Positions 11,236 to 22,878 of a stretch of DNA of 38,206 bases are shown in pieces. The DNA is from Parachlorella kessleri (taxonomy: Eukaryota > Chlorophyta > Trebouxiophyceae > Chlorellales > Chlorellaceae). The translations under genes were made by a program, and so were the position numbers. The notes beneath the pieces are model-generated. The model ran no database searches. It saw only the letters and a list, made by a program, of their open reading frames with translations, and was not told the DNA's origin. The DNA lies in NCBI GenBank assembly GCA_001598975.1, contig BBXU01000876.1, positions 1-38,206 on the forward strand, read 5' to 3'. Numbering within the stretch: the stretch's first letter is position 1; every line of letters begins with the position of its first letter.

Positions 11236-14200
11236 ATGGCTACCGAGGAGTACCTGCACAAGTATGTTACACTAGAGCAACGTGGCTGGCAGTAAGCTGC
11301 CAACCAACGCTCCACACCTGGCCTGGATACAGAACAGCACCTTGTGTCAGTGCTGACCCTGAGCTGGCTCTGCTGGCAGGTATATGGAGCTGGGCAAGCG
11401 GTATGAGGACTTACCCGCGCGATTTAAGATGACCACAACAGAAGAGGAGTGGCGGCGCAAGGTCAAGGAGTACTGCATCAGCCGCGGCTTCAGCTGGGTG
11501 GGCACCGTGGCCAACACAGTGGTGTCAGAGCACGACTACTACGAAGAGCTGGTCAAATACTATCGCACCAACAAGCGGGTGAGAGCGAGCTGTCGTCAAG
11601 CGGTGGTTAGAGGCGGGAGGAGGCATGTGCCAGGTGGTCAGGGGCGATATGGCAAGGTCCGTACCAGGGATGCCGGCGCCAGGCTGAGCTTTGACTTGTA
11701 GATGCACAAGCATATTGCGGCTCAGCATTTGGAGGACTGCAGTGTGGTTTGTCTCAACAGCTGTTATCCATCATGCAGCTAGGCATTGCCGGTGGTGCAG
11801 CGAGGCGAGGGTCCAGGAAGCACACACAGCTAGTTTGCAGTTGGCAGTCGCCTGGGCCTGGTCACTCGCGGCAGGTTCTTGCTTGGGTTCTGCCAAGGTT
11901 ACGCGGTCACGCCGCTTATGCAGTCCCTATTAGAGCACCAGAGAGTTGCTCTGCGGATCGATTGGCCCCGAAAAGGCTGGCTGGCTGCAGGGCGGAGCCT
12001 TGCCCATAGGCAACACCTGGGGCCAAACCACTCATAGCACAAGCCTGCTGCCCTTGGTATAATTCTGGCCCACTCTGCCCTGCTCCCACGCCTGTGTGCA
12101 GCTCTTCCCCTACCACCTGGCTGAGTATGTGTGCCGCATGATGCGCATCACGCCGTTTCGCTACTACACCAACATTCTGTACGACGCCATGAAGGATGAC
12201 CGCCCCTACGACTCCATTCCCAACTTCACTGTGAGTTTTCACATGTAGCGTGTGTCGATACAGGCGGGCATGGAGCTGATGCTCAGTTGCCCTCCCTGCC
12301 CTGTGCTGTTCGTGTCATAGCGTATCTTCTATAGTTGACAAGCAGGGTTGGACTAAAGTGGCCATGTTTGAAGTCCTCATCATCCTCGTCATTACGGTAT
12401 AGCTAAAAGTTCGCGTTGCGGTGCATGCAGGCTGCTGACATTGTCCGAATCATGGGCATCGGCCGCAATGAGTATATTGCAACCATGGTTCAGGTCGGCG
12501 AGGCCTCCTATTGCGTGATTGTGGATGCAAGGGGTTACGAGATCAAGCGCAAGTGGTTTGCGTATTGGCAGCACTCTGTGCGGTGTGTGATGTCAGCCTG
12601 TTCAGTCATATTGTGCTGTCCTGCAAACCACATGTGAAGTGCAATTCTCAGATTGTTTGTATATCCTACCTGTCTCCCCCACCACCCAGCTTTCACGGTG
12701 GCTGGGCTGCAGGCCAAATCCAAGAAGCTGCTGTGGCGCGTGAACAAGGGCATCGTGAAGGATCTGCTCCCCCAGGAGCCGCTGGACGTGCCCATCGACC
12801 CTTGGTGGGTCGTGCACGTGGTCAACGTGGGCGAGGCAGAGTACCGGCAGCTGTCGCCCGAGGAGCTGCAGGTAGGCGTGCATGCAGTGCCATGGTCCAC
12901 AGGAGCAGCGTGGCACGCCGCGCGCCTGACACAACTGTGCCCAGCGGTACCGCTTGCACACTCTCACCCCTGCTGGAACTGAGCGTCTGCTGGAACTTTG
13001 AGCTTGGTGGGTGCTGCATGCTGTCATATATGTTGACAGAGGATGGGGGATGTCCCTAGCAGGTGTGTCACATGGCGGCACGGCCGGGGGGCGCGCGCGC
13101 CAGCGACACCAACCTGCAGGCGGTGCGGCAGCTGTACCGCAGGGGCGTCATCTGGCTGGAGGTGCCAGTGCGCCCCGAGGACCACCTCTCCATCCCGCCC
13201 CTCGAGGTGATTGCACCAACTGACGTACATGGCCAGCCAGTGCTTGTCGAGGCTGTGTTACTCCTGCACCCCAGGAAGCCCTTCATGCTACTGGCCAGAT
13301 GTTTCGTGTGTGCGCACTGGCATCCCGCCGCTGTCAGGGTGCTTACATGGCAACTGGCTCTACAGAGACAATTGGTCCGAGTTTGGCACTCAAGTTTAGG
13401 GACAAACGAGGGGCACTTAGACTGCATGAACAATCTTGCGTCCACCATAGCCATGGAGCATGCATTTAAGCTGCATCAGTATGTCTTCAATGCACGCACA
13501 GCAGAGGCCGAACAGACTACCCTATGCCTTTGCAGGGCTTTGTCTCCAACAAGACCTCGACAGCAGGTGCTGCGGATGCTGACCCCCTGGAGTCTCTGCT
13601 GTACCAGATCTTTGTGGCAGCCTCAGACAGGGTGACTGTGTCCAAGCTGGCGGCCATCCTTGGCGTGGACGTGCAGACGCTGCGGGTGAGGCAAGCAGCC
13701 CAGCGGGTTGTTGGGTATCACCTGCTGTTTCTTGTTGCTGGCTGGGTCGCTGCTCCCATGTGGGGAGCGTTGCTGGCATGATGCTCACGAGCTGTTCCCA
13801 TTAAAAAAAAAAAGCAATGTTGCCCACCAAGCTACAGGACCAAGGGGGTTTGATCCCAGGGTTGTGTATGCCAGGTGACCATCACCATGCTGGCAGCCTC
13901 TCCCAACGGAGTTGCACCGTTAGTGAAGGCGCATCGCACTCATCTGCTCAACCCCTTACGCTTTGTGCTGTCCGCTTCCTCCGCCCACAGGTGGCCATCT
14001 CTATGGCCTGTCGGCTGCGCTTCTGCCGGCGGCTGGAGGGTGCAGAGGAAGGCGGCTTCTCGCCGGCCGCCATGGGCCTCGCTGCCTCCATAGACCAGCT
14101 TGACTTGGACAGCCTACTCAAGTAGGGGACCCTCCTTGCGCCGCAGAAAAAAAAACTGTTTGTCGGGCAGGGGTGTGAGGGGTGATAAAGAGCGGCTGTC

Positions 14201-17200
14201 ATGTCTGCAGAGGTGAAGTGCAAGGCGGGTGTGGGTTCAAGCCCTGTGCAGCTCCAGGGTAGAGCAGCAGCGGGTCCACCCTGGCAAGGGCCGAACCGGC
14301 TGTCTGTGTCCGAGATAGGCTTGGGGCACATCAGGTTGCTGGCACATCAGGGTGCGCCGCTGGCAGGGGCTAACAGGCCACATGCCGTACGTAGAGTCCA
14401 GCTTCCTGCAGCAGCCAGGGATAGGTGAAGCTGGAGCTGTGCGCTGCCACCTCGCCTGCATGCAGACAGGAGACGCCGGCGGCAGAGCTGGACACGGAAG
14501 CGCTCGACTCAGCGCAGGGAGGTGGCGAGGGCGTGGGCGTGGCCTTTGTTGTGGATGCTGAGGTGACTGGCTACCTCATGATGGGGGCGCTCACCCCTAA
14601 CTGCAAAAAGCACTCGGGTAAGATGCCTCACTTTGCTGAAATGCGTCCCTCGTGAAGATGAGGCTATTTGCATGGGTTAATTAATGCTGAGATAGGATTG
14701 ACGCCTTTGACGCATTGTCATTGCCTTGGGGTTTCCCCAAGTCATGCTCCAAGGCAATGACAATGTGTCCAAGACTGTCAAAATATGGGAGGCTGGCTTT
14801 GGTGTCAACATGACAGCAGCAGAGTTTATCAGTGTGCAACCGCACTTTTGCAGTATCTGACGCAGTTTGTGCAAAAATGCAAGACCCACTGCTCAGGCCA
14901 ATGCTTGGAGCCTTGCCTTTTGCAGTGACGCTATTTGAGGGTGGCCGGGTGTATGGGGCTGACGTCATCAACGAGCTAATAGACGAGCTGCATGCCAGCG
15001 TGGCCATGTCAGAGGGCTTTGAAGGGGAGATGAAGAACCTAGTCAACTACGCAAGGCGAGCCATGGAGAGGTCTTTGGGTGGCCTCCTGGTGGTTATGGC
15101 GGCGCTGGTAGCGAGCTGAAGCGACCAGGGATGCTGGCCTGCAGTGCCTGCAGTGGCCGCCTGGGTTAGGTGTGTAATGCCTCTGTGCAGGGTGCTTGGC
15201 AGCCTGACCTTCCTGCAAGCAGTGGCGCGATTATGTGCTCCCATCACTCCGCCGAGCCCGCCTGCAGCCTGCTAGCCCCACCGGAGATTCTGGTGCAGCC
15301 CACATACCCACCCCTGCTGCTCTGCTATGTTTGCTGAGCAGATCCCTGGCCATCGTCCTGGAGACCATCAGCTCCTGTGCTGGAGGCCGGCCCATCGAGC
15401 TGTTGAGGAAGGAGTCTGTGGCCAGCCTGCCGCCTGCCCGGGCTTTCAGCATCCTGTCCCACTCCTACGGCACCATCCTGCCTATCACCACGCTGCCCTT
15501 CCCGCCGCTGCCGCTGTCGCTGCAGCGCGCAGGTGAGCGTGCTGGGAGGTCTGTTGCGTACGCTGGCGTGACGCTGACTAGTCCGTGCTGGGCTTCCGTA
15601 CTGGATCTGGCATGCTGGTTGCATGGTGCACGTAAGAGTCACTGAGGGGTGCTGGGAGGTGAGTCTGCACGGCAGCTGGAGAGATGTGCGGGGATGCCAT
15701 GCTGTATCCCTGGTCCATTTGCGGTATTGTCTTCCCATTTTGTTATCCAGCCAGCAACCACCTTGGTCTTAAATGAGGCTGAAAAGGCGTGGTTGTGCCG
15801 TGCCGCAGGTCCTGTCAATTATGGGCCCACCCCCGCTGCCGCGACTCCTTGGATGAACCTAGCACTATATGTAGCTAGCAGCTTGGGACCCAAGTCCGTG
15901 GTTTTGGTGGCTGGCCAGCACTTCAACCGGCTACTACCGCAGCTGCGGGGCTGCAGCTATGCGCTGCTGTGGCCCTGGGATGCCGCAGCAGTCAAGGCAC
16001 AGGTGCGCATAACCATTCCACGCCATCATGTAGCTCGGCTGGACTACCGGTAGCCGGTAAAAAAGGGGTAACAAGGGGCTCTTTTCCGGATGACGTTTTA
16101 CACTTTTACATTCTGGGATGAGCTGTCACAGCATGTCCGTGCTTCCTATCCCACATCTCAGTGCTAGCAGGGCTTCGTGCTGCAGAACCCTGGTAGTGTA
16201 CATGTCCATGTTGGTATGCAGAGCGTGCCGGTCCTTGTGGAGGGCCCCCACCTCCTCTACAACCTCAACTGCTACCTGGCGCACACAGCCCTGCTCGTAC
16301 AACCCCTGGAGTTACCCACGGGCCAGGCAGGGGCGGCCTCTGCCCCCTCCCTGTCGGACCTGCCACAGCTGTCAACGGTCGACGTGCCACTGCCACTGCC
16401 CCGGCACGCCGATGCGGTGGGTGGGATGCTGTTGAGGGATGTGGGTAGGCTAAGAGAGTGACTGTTCGCTGCTGCTTTGCAGTCATGCCTGACCCAAGGG
16501 CATGCCAGTCACCAGGCCGGTCTGTGCTTTGCATTTAGACTTCCCAGCTGCCAATTTTTTTTGTTAGTTACAGGCCGCCACGCATACAGTCATTGTTGTG
16601 CCCATAGAAGATGACTCACTCGTGGCTCTCTGTTTGTAGGCCCAGGCGGCAGGAGTTATACCAACAGCAATGTCAGCAGCGGCAGCAGCTGGCATAGCAG
16701 ACAGTGCAGGGGCTGTGAGCGAGGCCCCTGGAGAAGGCTGGGCAGGCAGCGATTGGGGGGATTTCGAGGCTGCCGGCTCAGCTAACTCGAGCAGAGGCAA
16801 CCTCTTGAGCCTCAACATCCCTGCGGTGGCGCCAGCCGCGGAGGGGCCCACAGCAGGCTCAGCAGCACTGCCAGCAGCAGCAGATGTGGGGCCTTTGCAG
16901 GTGGGGAAGCGGACAAGTGAAGCAGAGACGATTGTAAGGCAAATTGTATTCGTATGTCAGGGGGAGACATGGCATTGAGCAGCCTGCCGCTTGATGCTCT
17001 GGCTCTTAATATACCAGTTGCGGTCGGAAACTCCAGCTGGCGTGATGTGACGCATAGTCCGGGCCTGTCGGGATTTGCTGCCTCTGTGCAACCACTGGGC
17101 AGACTCTGGCTGGCATGCTCCCGCCAAGCCTCCTACCGCCTTATGCATGCCTTCCTCGACGGCATTGTCTGCGTTGCAGGTGGACGGCCTCGACAGTGAG

Positions 17201-18406
17201 GGCAACCTGGAGGCAGTCCAGCTGCCTGGCAGCGTAGTGGGGGCGATTGCAGCTTTGGGGCTGAGCACAGCTTTGGGCTACCTACGCTTGCTGCGGGTGA
17301 GGCTGGCCTGCTATATCTGAAGTGTTCCTCACCTCATAAGGAGATGCAACACATGTTCTGACATGCATCCTGAGGCAGCAAAAGGGGCACTGGGCCATGC
17401 AAGCTTGCAGCTGGCGGGAGGGGCTGCCATGATGCAGTGCAGACAGCAGGCCTGAGAAGTCTGCAAGTTTGAAAAGGGAAGCCTACGACTCGCGTGACTC
17501 GCCTTGTTATTGTCCTCGCTGCTGGTGGTAACGTCTCCCCTCCGCCCTGTCGGTCCACAACCCCAGTCTAGCTGCAGGTGCTGACCGGCTCTGCCATATG
17601 GTAGATCATGAGTCCCAGCCAGCCACTGTTGGACTCGTTGGCTGACATCGGAGCCTTGCATTTCTCGCAAGCTTGCTTGGTTGTGTGGCTGGCCTCTGGC
17701 ATGCTCAGTTGGCCTGTTGGTTGCCCCATGCAGGTGCCTGGGGGCGGGGTGGTGCCGCTGCAGGTGTGCCTGGGGATGCCAATGCAGCCCAGCCAGCTTT
17801 GCCAGGCTGTATGTAACAGGGCGAGGGCTGTTGGATTCCTTGATCAGAAGACACGCAGACAGCAGCAGGTATGTCTTGTAGGACCTGGTGCATCTACACT
17901 AGCTCCTTGTCTTTGCTGGCCATTGACAAAGCAGGGAGGCCTCCATGCTGCTGTCAACCCTCCTACTGCCACATTACCAGCAATGCAAGAGATGCATGGT
18001 GGGGACTAACATGCGGGGCATGTTACTTGAAGAGCTTCCCCATGTCATGCTTCAGTCCAAGCGTGCCAGCCGGTTCAGACCTGTGCAATGTGACAGCCCT
18101 TCAGACACTCACCAATCTCAGGCTGCTGCGGGGTGCTGCAACTCTAGTGGACTGCTGCCCTGTTGCTCCGCTTGAAACTGTGCTGCTCACTGTTCCGTGC
18201 AGGAGGGCCAGCAAGCGCTGCAGCGCTCCCTCTACAGCCTCATATCACAGCACGGCGCCTGTAGCTGCAGCTTTGTAGGGGTGGGGCGTGACGCAGACCT
18301 TTCCAGCTTTGTGGACCGGCCGGTGCACAACCTGATGTTCGAGGAGGGGTGCTTAGCTCCGCTGGACTGCAGCACAGCGCAGCAGGGGCCTTGCCTCTGG
18401 CGCTGA
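11236..18406 (+). CDS. FAM91 family Golgi/endosome trafficking protein
   Basis: This is the algal homologue of FAM91A1/FAM91 N-terminal and C-terminal domain proteins. In animals FAM91A1 bridges TBC1D23, golgins and the WASH complex at the trans-Golgi. Eighteen exons give about 910 residues: 11236-11261, 11380-11578, 12102-12230, 12431-12493, 12713-12871, 13063-13206, 13536-13685, 13991-14121, 14466-14617, 14926-15070, 15191-15234, 15299-15532, 15809-16002, 16171-16416, 16640-16900, 17180-17296, 17734-17868 and 18203-18406. Family blocks include YYEELVKYYR, MRITPFRYYTNIL, DSIPNFTAADIVRIMGIGRN, KDLLP, WWVVHVV, LLYQIFV, TGYLMMGALTPN, VTLFEGG, GRPIELLRKESV, HTALLVQPLE and PVHNLMFEEG near the C-terminus. 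The junction between exons 11 and 12 is uncertain (an acceptor at 15386 is the alternative), and exon 14 could begin at 16222. Exon 15 is low-complexity linker and contains SDWGDF. Confidence 0.92.
14698..14782 (+). other. Long inverted repeat (hairpin) in a FAM91 intron
   Basis: Perfect 17-base arms lie at 14713-14729 (CATTGTCATTGCCTTGG) and 14749-14765, with a 19-base loop. The pairing continues outward with mismatches, TTGAC...CTTTGACG opposite CTTGGACA...GTCAA, giving a stem of roughly 33 pairs. It sits inside the intron between exons 9 and 10 of the FAM91 gene. It could be a small MITE, a small-RNA precursor or just an inverted duplication. Confidence 0.8.
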
Positions 18407-19504
18407 GGCTCTTGCTCAGAGACAGCCAAGGCGCTGTGCGTGACAAAGTTCCAAACTCACCGAAGGGTTTGTTCGCATACTTGATGAGTATGGGTCGCTG
18501 AGGCCATAACCACGAGGCATTCCCGGAGTGCAAGCCGAGGGTAGCTGCGCATCTACTGGCTAGGTGTGGAATAAAAAATGTTGCAGCCTGTAGAGCACAA
18601 GCGCAACGGGCTGCATACCTGACATGAGTTTCCTGGCCGCATGTCTTGGAGCCAGTGCAGGGGTTACCTCACAGTGGCCTTGTGATTTTCGCCAACGACG
18701 CTTAACAAACTTGTCATGTTTCAAGTTTAATGCCGTTGGTGGTCATATGTCCTATGTCAGGGATTTGCCCGTGCGCTTTCTCCTGTGCATAACTTTCAGG
18801 GGCAGTTTGAAGAAGAGTACTGAGGTATTAAAGCGCCTCAAGTTGGAAGTCGTACTGCCGAACCTGATGTTCACAGTTCCTTAGAGGAGCTGCGAAATGG
18901 AACTTTTGTTGAACCCAAGTTATCAGTGCCCCTGAAAGTCAATGCGACGTGGGAGAAATCCACCATGGATAGCCTAATCTCAGGCGCACTTCACCCAAAT
19001 CCCATTGGAAGTGCCTCCTTTGCAACCTCAGCAAGTGGGGTAGCATTGCATCAAGCAACAACATGTGTCGTAGCAGGCATCAGCTTGTGCATAGGGACTG
19101 GCCATTTAATGGCTGCTTATCTGTCCAGGCATGAGCTGTCACCTCAGCATGGGTAGGAGCCCACTTCGTTGGGTAATAGAATGCAGCACACCGAAACTTA
19201 GGTTCTTTATTACGTTGTCGGTGTGGCCATCTGTGCTTTCATATTACAAAATATCTCTTGGACCAATAAGCCATTACCAGCTGCCCCCCTTGCCAATACC
19301 CAAAATAGAGCAAGCAACAAGTATTGTTGCCACCACTGGTGCGGTTCAATGAAATCTGGTTCCTTGGAAAAAACATTCTTTAAGAAGACTTACTCGTTTA
19401 TAAGCGGCGGCAATACTCAGTACAATATACAAAAATGGGAAATGTTGGTACAAGTGCCAAGGTCATATGACAAGTTAACCTCACGTCAGGCCTCTATAAA
19501 CTCC

Positions 19505-19518
19505 TTGTGACGTCACAA
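19505..19518. promoter_or_regulatory. CRE/bZIP-type palindrome
   Basis: TTGTGACGTCACAA is a perfect 14-base palindrome with the TGACGTCA core bound by CREB/ATF- and plant-type bZIP factors. It stands just before an ATG at 19521 that opens a 104-codon frame of unknown meaning. A functional role is inference only. Confidence 0.35.
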
Positions 19519-20073
19519 AGATGAGAGAAACCCGCCGCTGTGACTTAACTCCGCGTGGTGGCCAAGAAGGCTCAATAGGGGACAGCGAACCGAGCCCAAT
19601 AAAAACCGTGGGTGGGACAACGCCTGGGGCGCAGTATGCGTTGGCTGCAAATGAGGGCACAATACAGAGGAGAAGACCGAGGAATAACAAAAGGCTGGTG
19701 TACAAAAAACGAGGCAAGCAAACGGAACTTGAACCCAAGGACCCCGCGCAAAATTCATTTTGCAAGCTGACCTCGCTTGTTTTCGACAAGTGCCTGTCTC
19801 TTTTCTTTTTCCACAGTTATACGCGTGTATTGTAGCAAGCATGCTTGAACCGGGCTCTACCCTCTGCAAATCAAACTAAACTGAGCCGAGCAAAGAACTA
19901 AATGGAAGTCCGGCGGCTGCCGCGGCTGAGCGATAACAGAAAGCTCAGCCAGCCCGCCTCAGTCTACAGCCAAGAGACGGGAACTGGTGGGCGCGAGCCC
20001 CCCATATAGCAGGGGCACACGCCACCTCCCACCCTACATTCATTCTACCATCCATTCCTGCTACCAAACCACT

Positions 20074-20119
20074 TCGCGCCCCTCTTTTCAAACGACCTCG
20101 CGCCCCTCTTTTCAAACGA
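20074..20119. repeat. Two-copy 24-base tandem repeat
   Basis: Two identical 22-base units (TCGCGCCCCTCTTTTCAAAC followed by GA) lie at 20074-20095 and 20098-20119, a 24-base period. On the minus strand they fall just downstream of the RhoGAP-like stop codon, probably in its 3' UTR. Confidence 0.85.
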
Positions 20120-20150
20120 TCAAGCAATCAAGCGAGATCATGCTACACCA

Positions 20151-22844
20151 TCAAGCCATCACCTGGGCTCCAGCATTCAGTAGCACAGCGGGCCGGGCGC
20201 TCGAGGCCTTGCAGCCCCAGGAGCTGGAGCCCGCCAGCTGGGGGACAGCTGCGGGGTCATCACTGAGGATCACGCCAGTTGGCGAGAACGACCCCCAGTC
20301 ATCTGAGGCATAGCTCTCCAGCGGCAGGCCCACCTCCGTGCCATCACTGGCGGTGGCCTCCTGCCCGCTGCGCAGCTTAGCAGGCACAGGGACCGCCTTC
20401 GCTGGGGAGGCTGCCCTGCCCAGAGAGCCGCTGACCAGTGCCGTGGCGCCGGCGCCCCCTGCCAGCACGGCCGGGTCCTCAAAGAGCTCAGCCACAGTAG
20501 ACTCCAGCAAGGAGGACAGGATGTTCTCCATAGCTGCCAGGCCATCGTCGTCAACCCCTGCCACAGACCGCGGCGAGCAATCTGAGCCGCTCTCCGCCAC
20601 TGTGGCGTCTGTCAGGCACCCGAACGGCGTCCACAGCTCGGAACTTGATGACCCACCGCTGCCAACAAAGGTGTGGCTGAACTGACTATAGTAGCTGTAC
20701 CCCTCGCCCTGCTGCAGGCCACAGGCTACACCACCCTCGCTGTCCGCCACGCCCTCCAAAACCCCACCAGAAGCTGGCAGGGCAGGAGAGCCCACTGACA
20801 CCGGGGCCAGGCCCGCCGGCGGCCCAAAAGCCAGGGCAGACAGCGAAGAGCCGGCAATAACCTCCTCTCCCAGCTGCCACATCAGCTGCTGCTTGGCCAC
20901 CTTGGCAGCGGCAGCCGCCTGCGCCCGCGCTGCGTCCTGCTCGTAGCGGTTCAGCCCATATGGCTGGGTGAACAAGGGCCGGTACTCTGCGATCATGAGC
21001 TCAACTGTCTCGGCCAGTAGGCTCGCATCCTCCAGTGCCAGCCCGTGCTCCTGCATAGTTAGATACAAACCAGAACATGAGCAGGTTGCCAGGCCTCCTG
21101 CAGTGACATGGCCCACAATCAATCCATACCAAGGACCACACAGTAACATATGGCCAGGCCCCGCAACTCCAAGCAGCATCCCTACCAACTGGGTCCAGTC
21201 TCTAAGCGCTCCCTACGGCGCATGTCTGCCTGACCGCCACCCACCTGAGGGGTACCAAATACATAGGGCGCAAACAGGCGGCCCAGCTCCTGCAGGGCTG
21301 CGTCGCGGTCGGCTTGGTTGATGAGATTGTGGTGTAGAAACTCAAAGAGCGGGAACAGGGCCTCCAAAATGAAGGGCTCAGTCTGCATGACAGTATGTGT
21401 GAGCCAGTCATACCCATCGTTCCACTGGGTGAACCATTAGGCAGTCTTATTCCTATGCTAGAAGACTTGCACGAGGGCTCGATACACGTGCCAACGTGCA
21501 GACAAGGTAAGGCATGGGATACGCCTAGCTGAGAAGCAGGCAACAGGCGGCGCACCGTCAAGCGCTCACCTTTTTCAGAAAACTGCGCACAGCCGCAACA
21601 CGCTCCACATAGCAGTCGGACTGCTGGGTCCTCAGTAGGTCAGGCACATATGCCTGGGGAAAAAGGGGCTCCGGCAGCGAGCCCAGCCAAAGCAGCAGCA
21701 GGTTGGCAACCTGCAAAGCAGCACTAATCGCGGGTATAACAACTGCGAGTGCTCACACATCATCCGTAGAGAATTCCCAGAGCAGCACCATTAGGTACGC
21801 TAGGAAACGCGCAAACAACTCCCAGTTCAGCAAACAGAGGCCTCATCGCAGGTACGCCGCAGCCCAGAGGCAGTGCACGCGACAGCTGTGGGCCACCCTG
21901 ACCCAAACTACACCGGCTAACCAAGCAAGCCATCCAAGGCCACCGCTCAGGGCAACACTACCCACCAGGACAGGGTCTTTGTTGGCAACCTTGCCCGTGC
22001 GCAGCGGCCGCTTGCCGATGTCAAACAGGTGCTTCAGGGCCAGCACCTTCCGCTTGTCGATTACCGTCGTAAAAGGCTTGGGAGTATGCAGTGCATACCG
22101 GCTCAGCCAGCGAAGACAGTCCTGGAGCACAATAGGCTGACGGCCAGCCCTCGCAAGATCCTGCAGGGGCAGTACACTAGGTCAGCTCCCAAGTGCCCCC
22201 GGCAAGGCCTTCGTCACCCATGCCGCCGCAAATTGTCAACCTGGCCGGCAAAAAGGGGCGGCGTGGCGGCATGCACACGGTGACAGGTTGCCGTGCCTAC
22301 CACACAGGGGCGGCCGCAAGATCGCAAGTGCCGGGTGGGCCCATGCCGTCCGCAGAACAGCTGCCTAAGCACTTTCAACCTTAACTCGGGGCCAACTGGG
22401 CAGATGGGGCCGGCTGCTGCTGGATGGCCCCGTGTAACAATTGCTCAAACGTCCCCCTAGCGCCCCGCCGCTCAACTCACCCTGACAGAGCAGCCAAAAG
22501 CGCCAACTGCAGCCAACTTCATTGAGCAAGCCCGCCGCTGGCCAAAAGGGCTGACACTCCCGTGGGTCACCCAGGTGCCAAGCCGCCTGCGTAAGAGCTG
22601 TCAGGAGAAGAGTAGGGGGGTGGGGATTTAAAAGATCAGTGGCAGAAGGGGGAGTTCCCGGGAGCGAGGGATGATTTTTCCTTGGGCTCCTTGGATGAGC
22701 AAAAGAAAGTACGGAAAACGATAGACCTGGGTAGCTGTGTATAATGTAGGCTGACCAGGCACCATGCTTTCAAAAGTGTTGCCTCGTCACTTACCTGCCC
22801 AGCCGATCCCACTTGCGCAACGATGGCTTGTGTTGCTTGGCCAT
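20151..22844 (-). CDS. RhoGAP-fold protein lacking a visible arginine finger
   Basis: This is a protein with a divergent RhoGAP domain followed by a long disordered tail. Six exons join in phase: 22795-22844, 22481-22586, 21966-22160, 21570-21710, 21245-21382 and 20151-21050, giving 509 residues. RhoGAP-like landmarks in order are FGCSVRDLARAGRQPIVLQD (FGV...P.IV..C), KRPLRTG, VANLLLLWLGSLPEPLFP (118-135; compare LLK.YLRELPEPL), FILEALFPLFEFLHHN and LGRLFAPYVFG (compare LA..F.P.L). The place where GIFR normally supplies the catalytic arginine reads HTPKPFTTVID (77-87), so GAP activity is doubtful. The last exon adds about 300 residues, mostly low-complexity Ser/Gly/Ala with acidic patches and DDWGSF near the end. 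The start MAKQHKPSLRKWDRLG was chosen for its splice donor and context; an out-of-frame ATG lies 14 bases upstream. Confidence 0.8.
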
Positions 22845-22878
22845 GATGTGTCAGCCATGATGTGTCAGAAACCACCCG
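22845..22878. promoter_or_regulatory. 34-base spacer between divergent start codons
   Basis: Only 34 bases separate the start codon of the RhoGAP-like gene from that of the GT15 gene. A perfect 14-base direct repeat, CCATGATGTGTCAG, occupies 22841-22854 and 22855-22868 and overlaps the minus-strand start. Any promoter for one gene must therefore lie in the transcribed part of the other, or both share a core here. Confidence 0.7.

Larger units (their letters stand above)
18407..20150. other. 1.7 kb convergent region, no recognised gene
   Basis: The region lies between the 3' ends of FAM91 (plus) and the RhoGAP-like gene (minus), so both 3' UTRs are here. The central part (about 18600-19900) looks richer in A and T than the genes around it. 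An open frame without an early ATG runs on the plus strand from about 18821 to 19156 (about 111 codons), containing LEELRNGTFVEPKL and WEKSTMDSLISGALH. A second starts at 19521 (104 codons, basic). Neither matches a family I know. Either could be a leftover of a mobile element or a chance frame. Confidence 0.45.
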
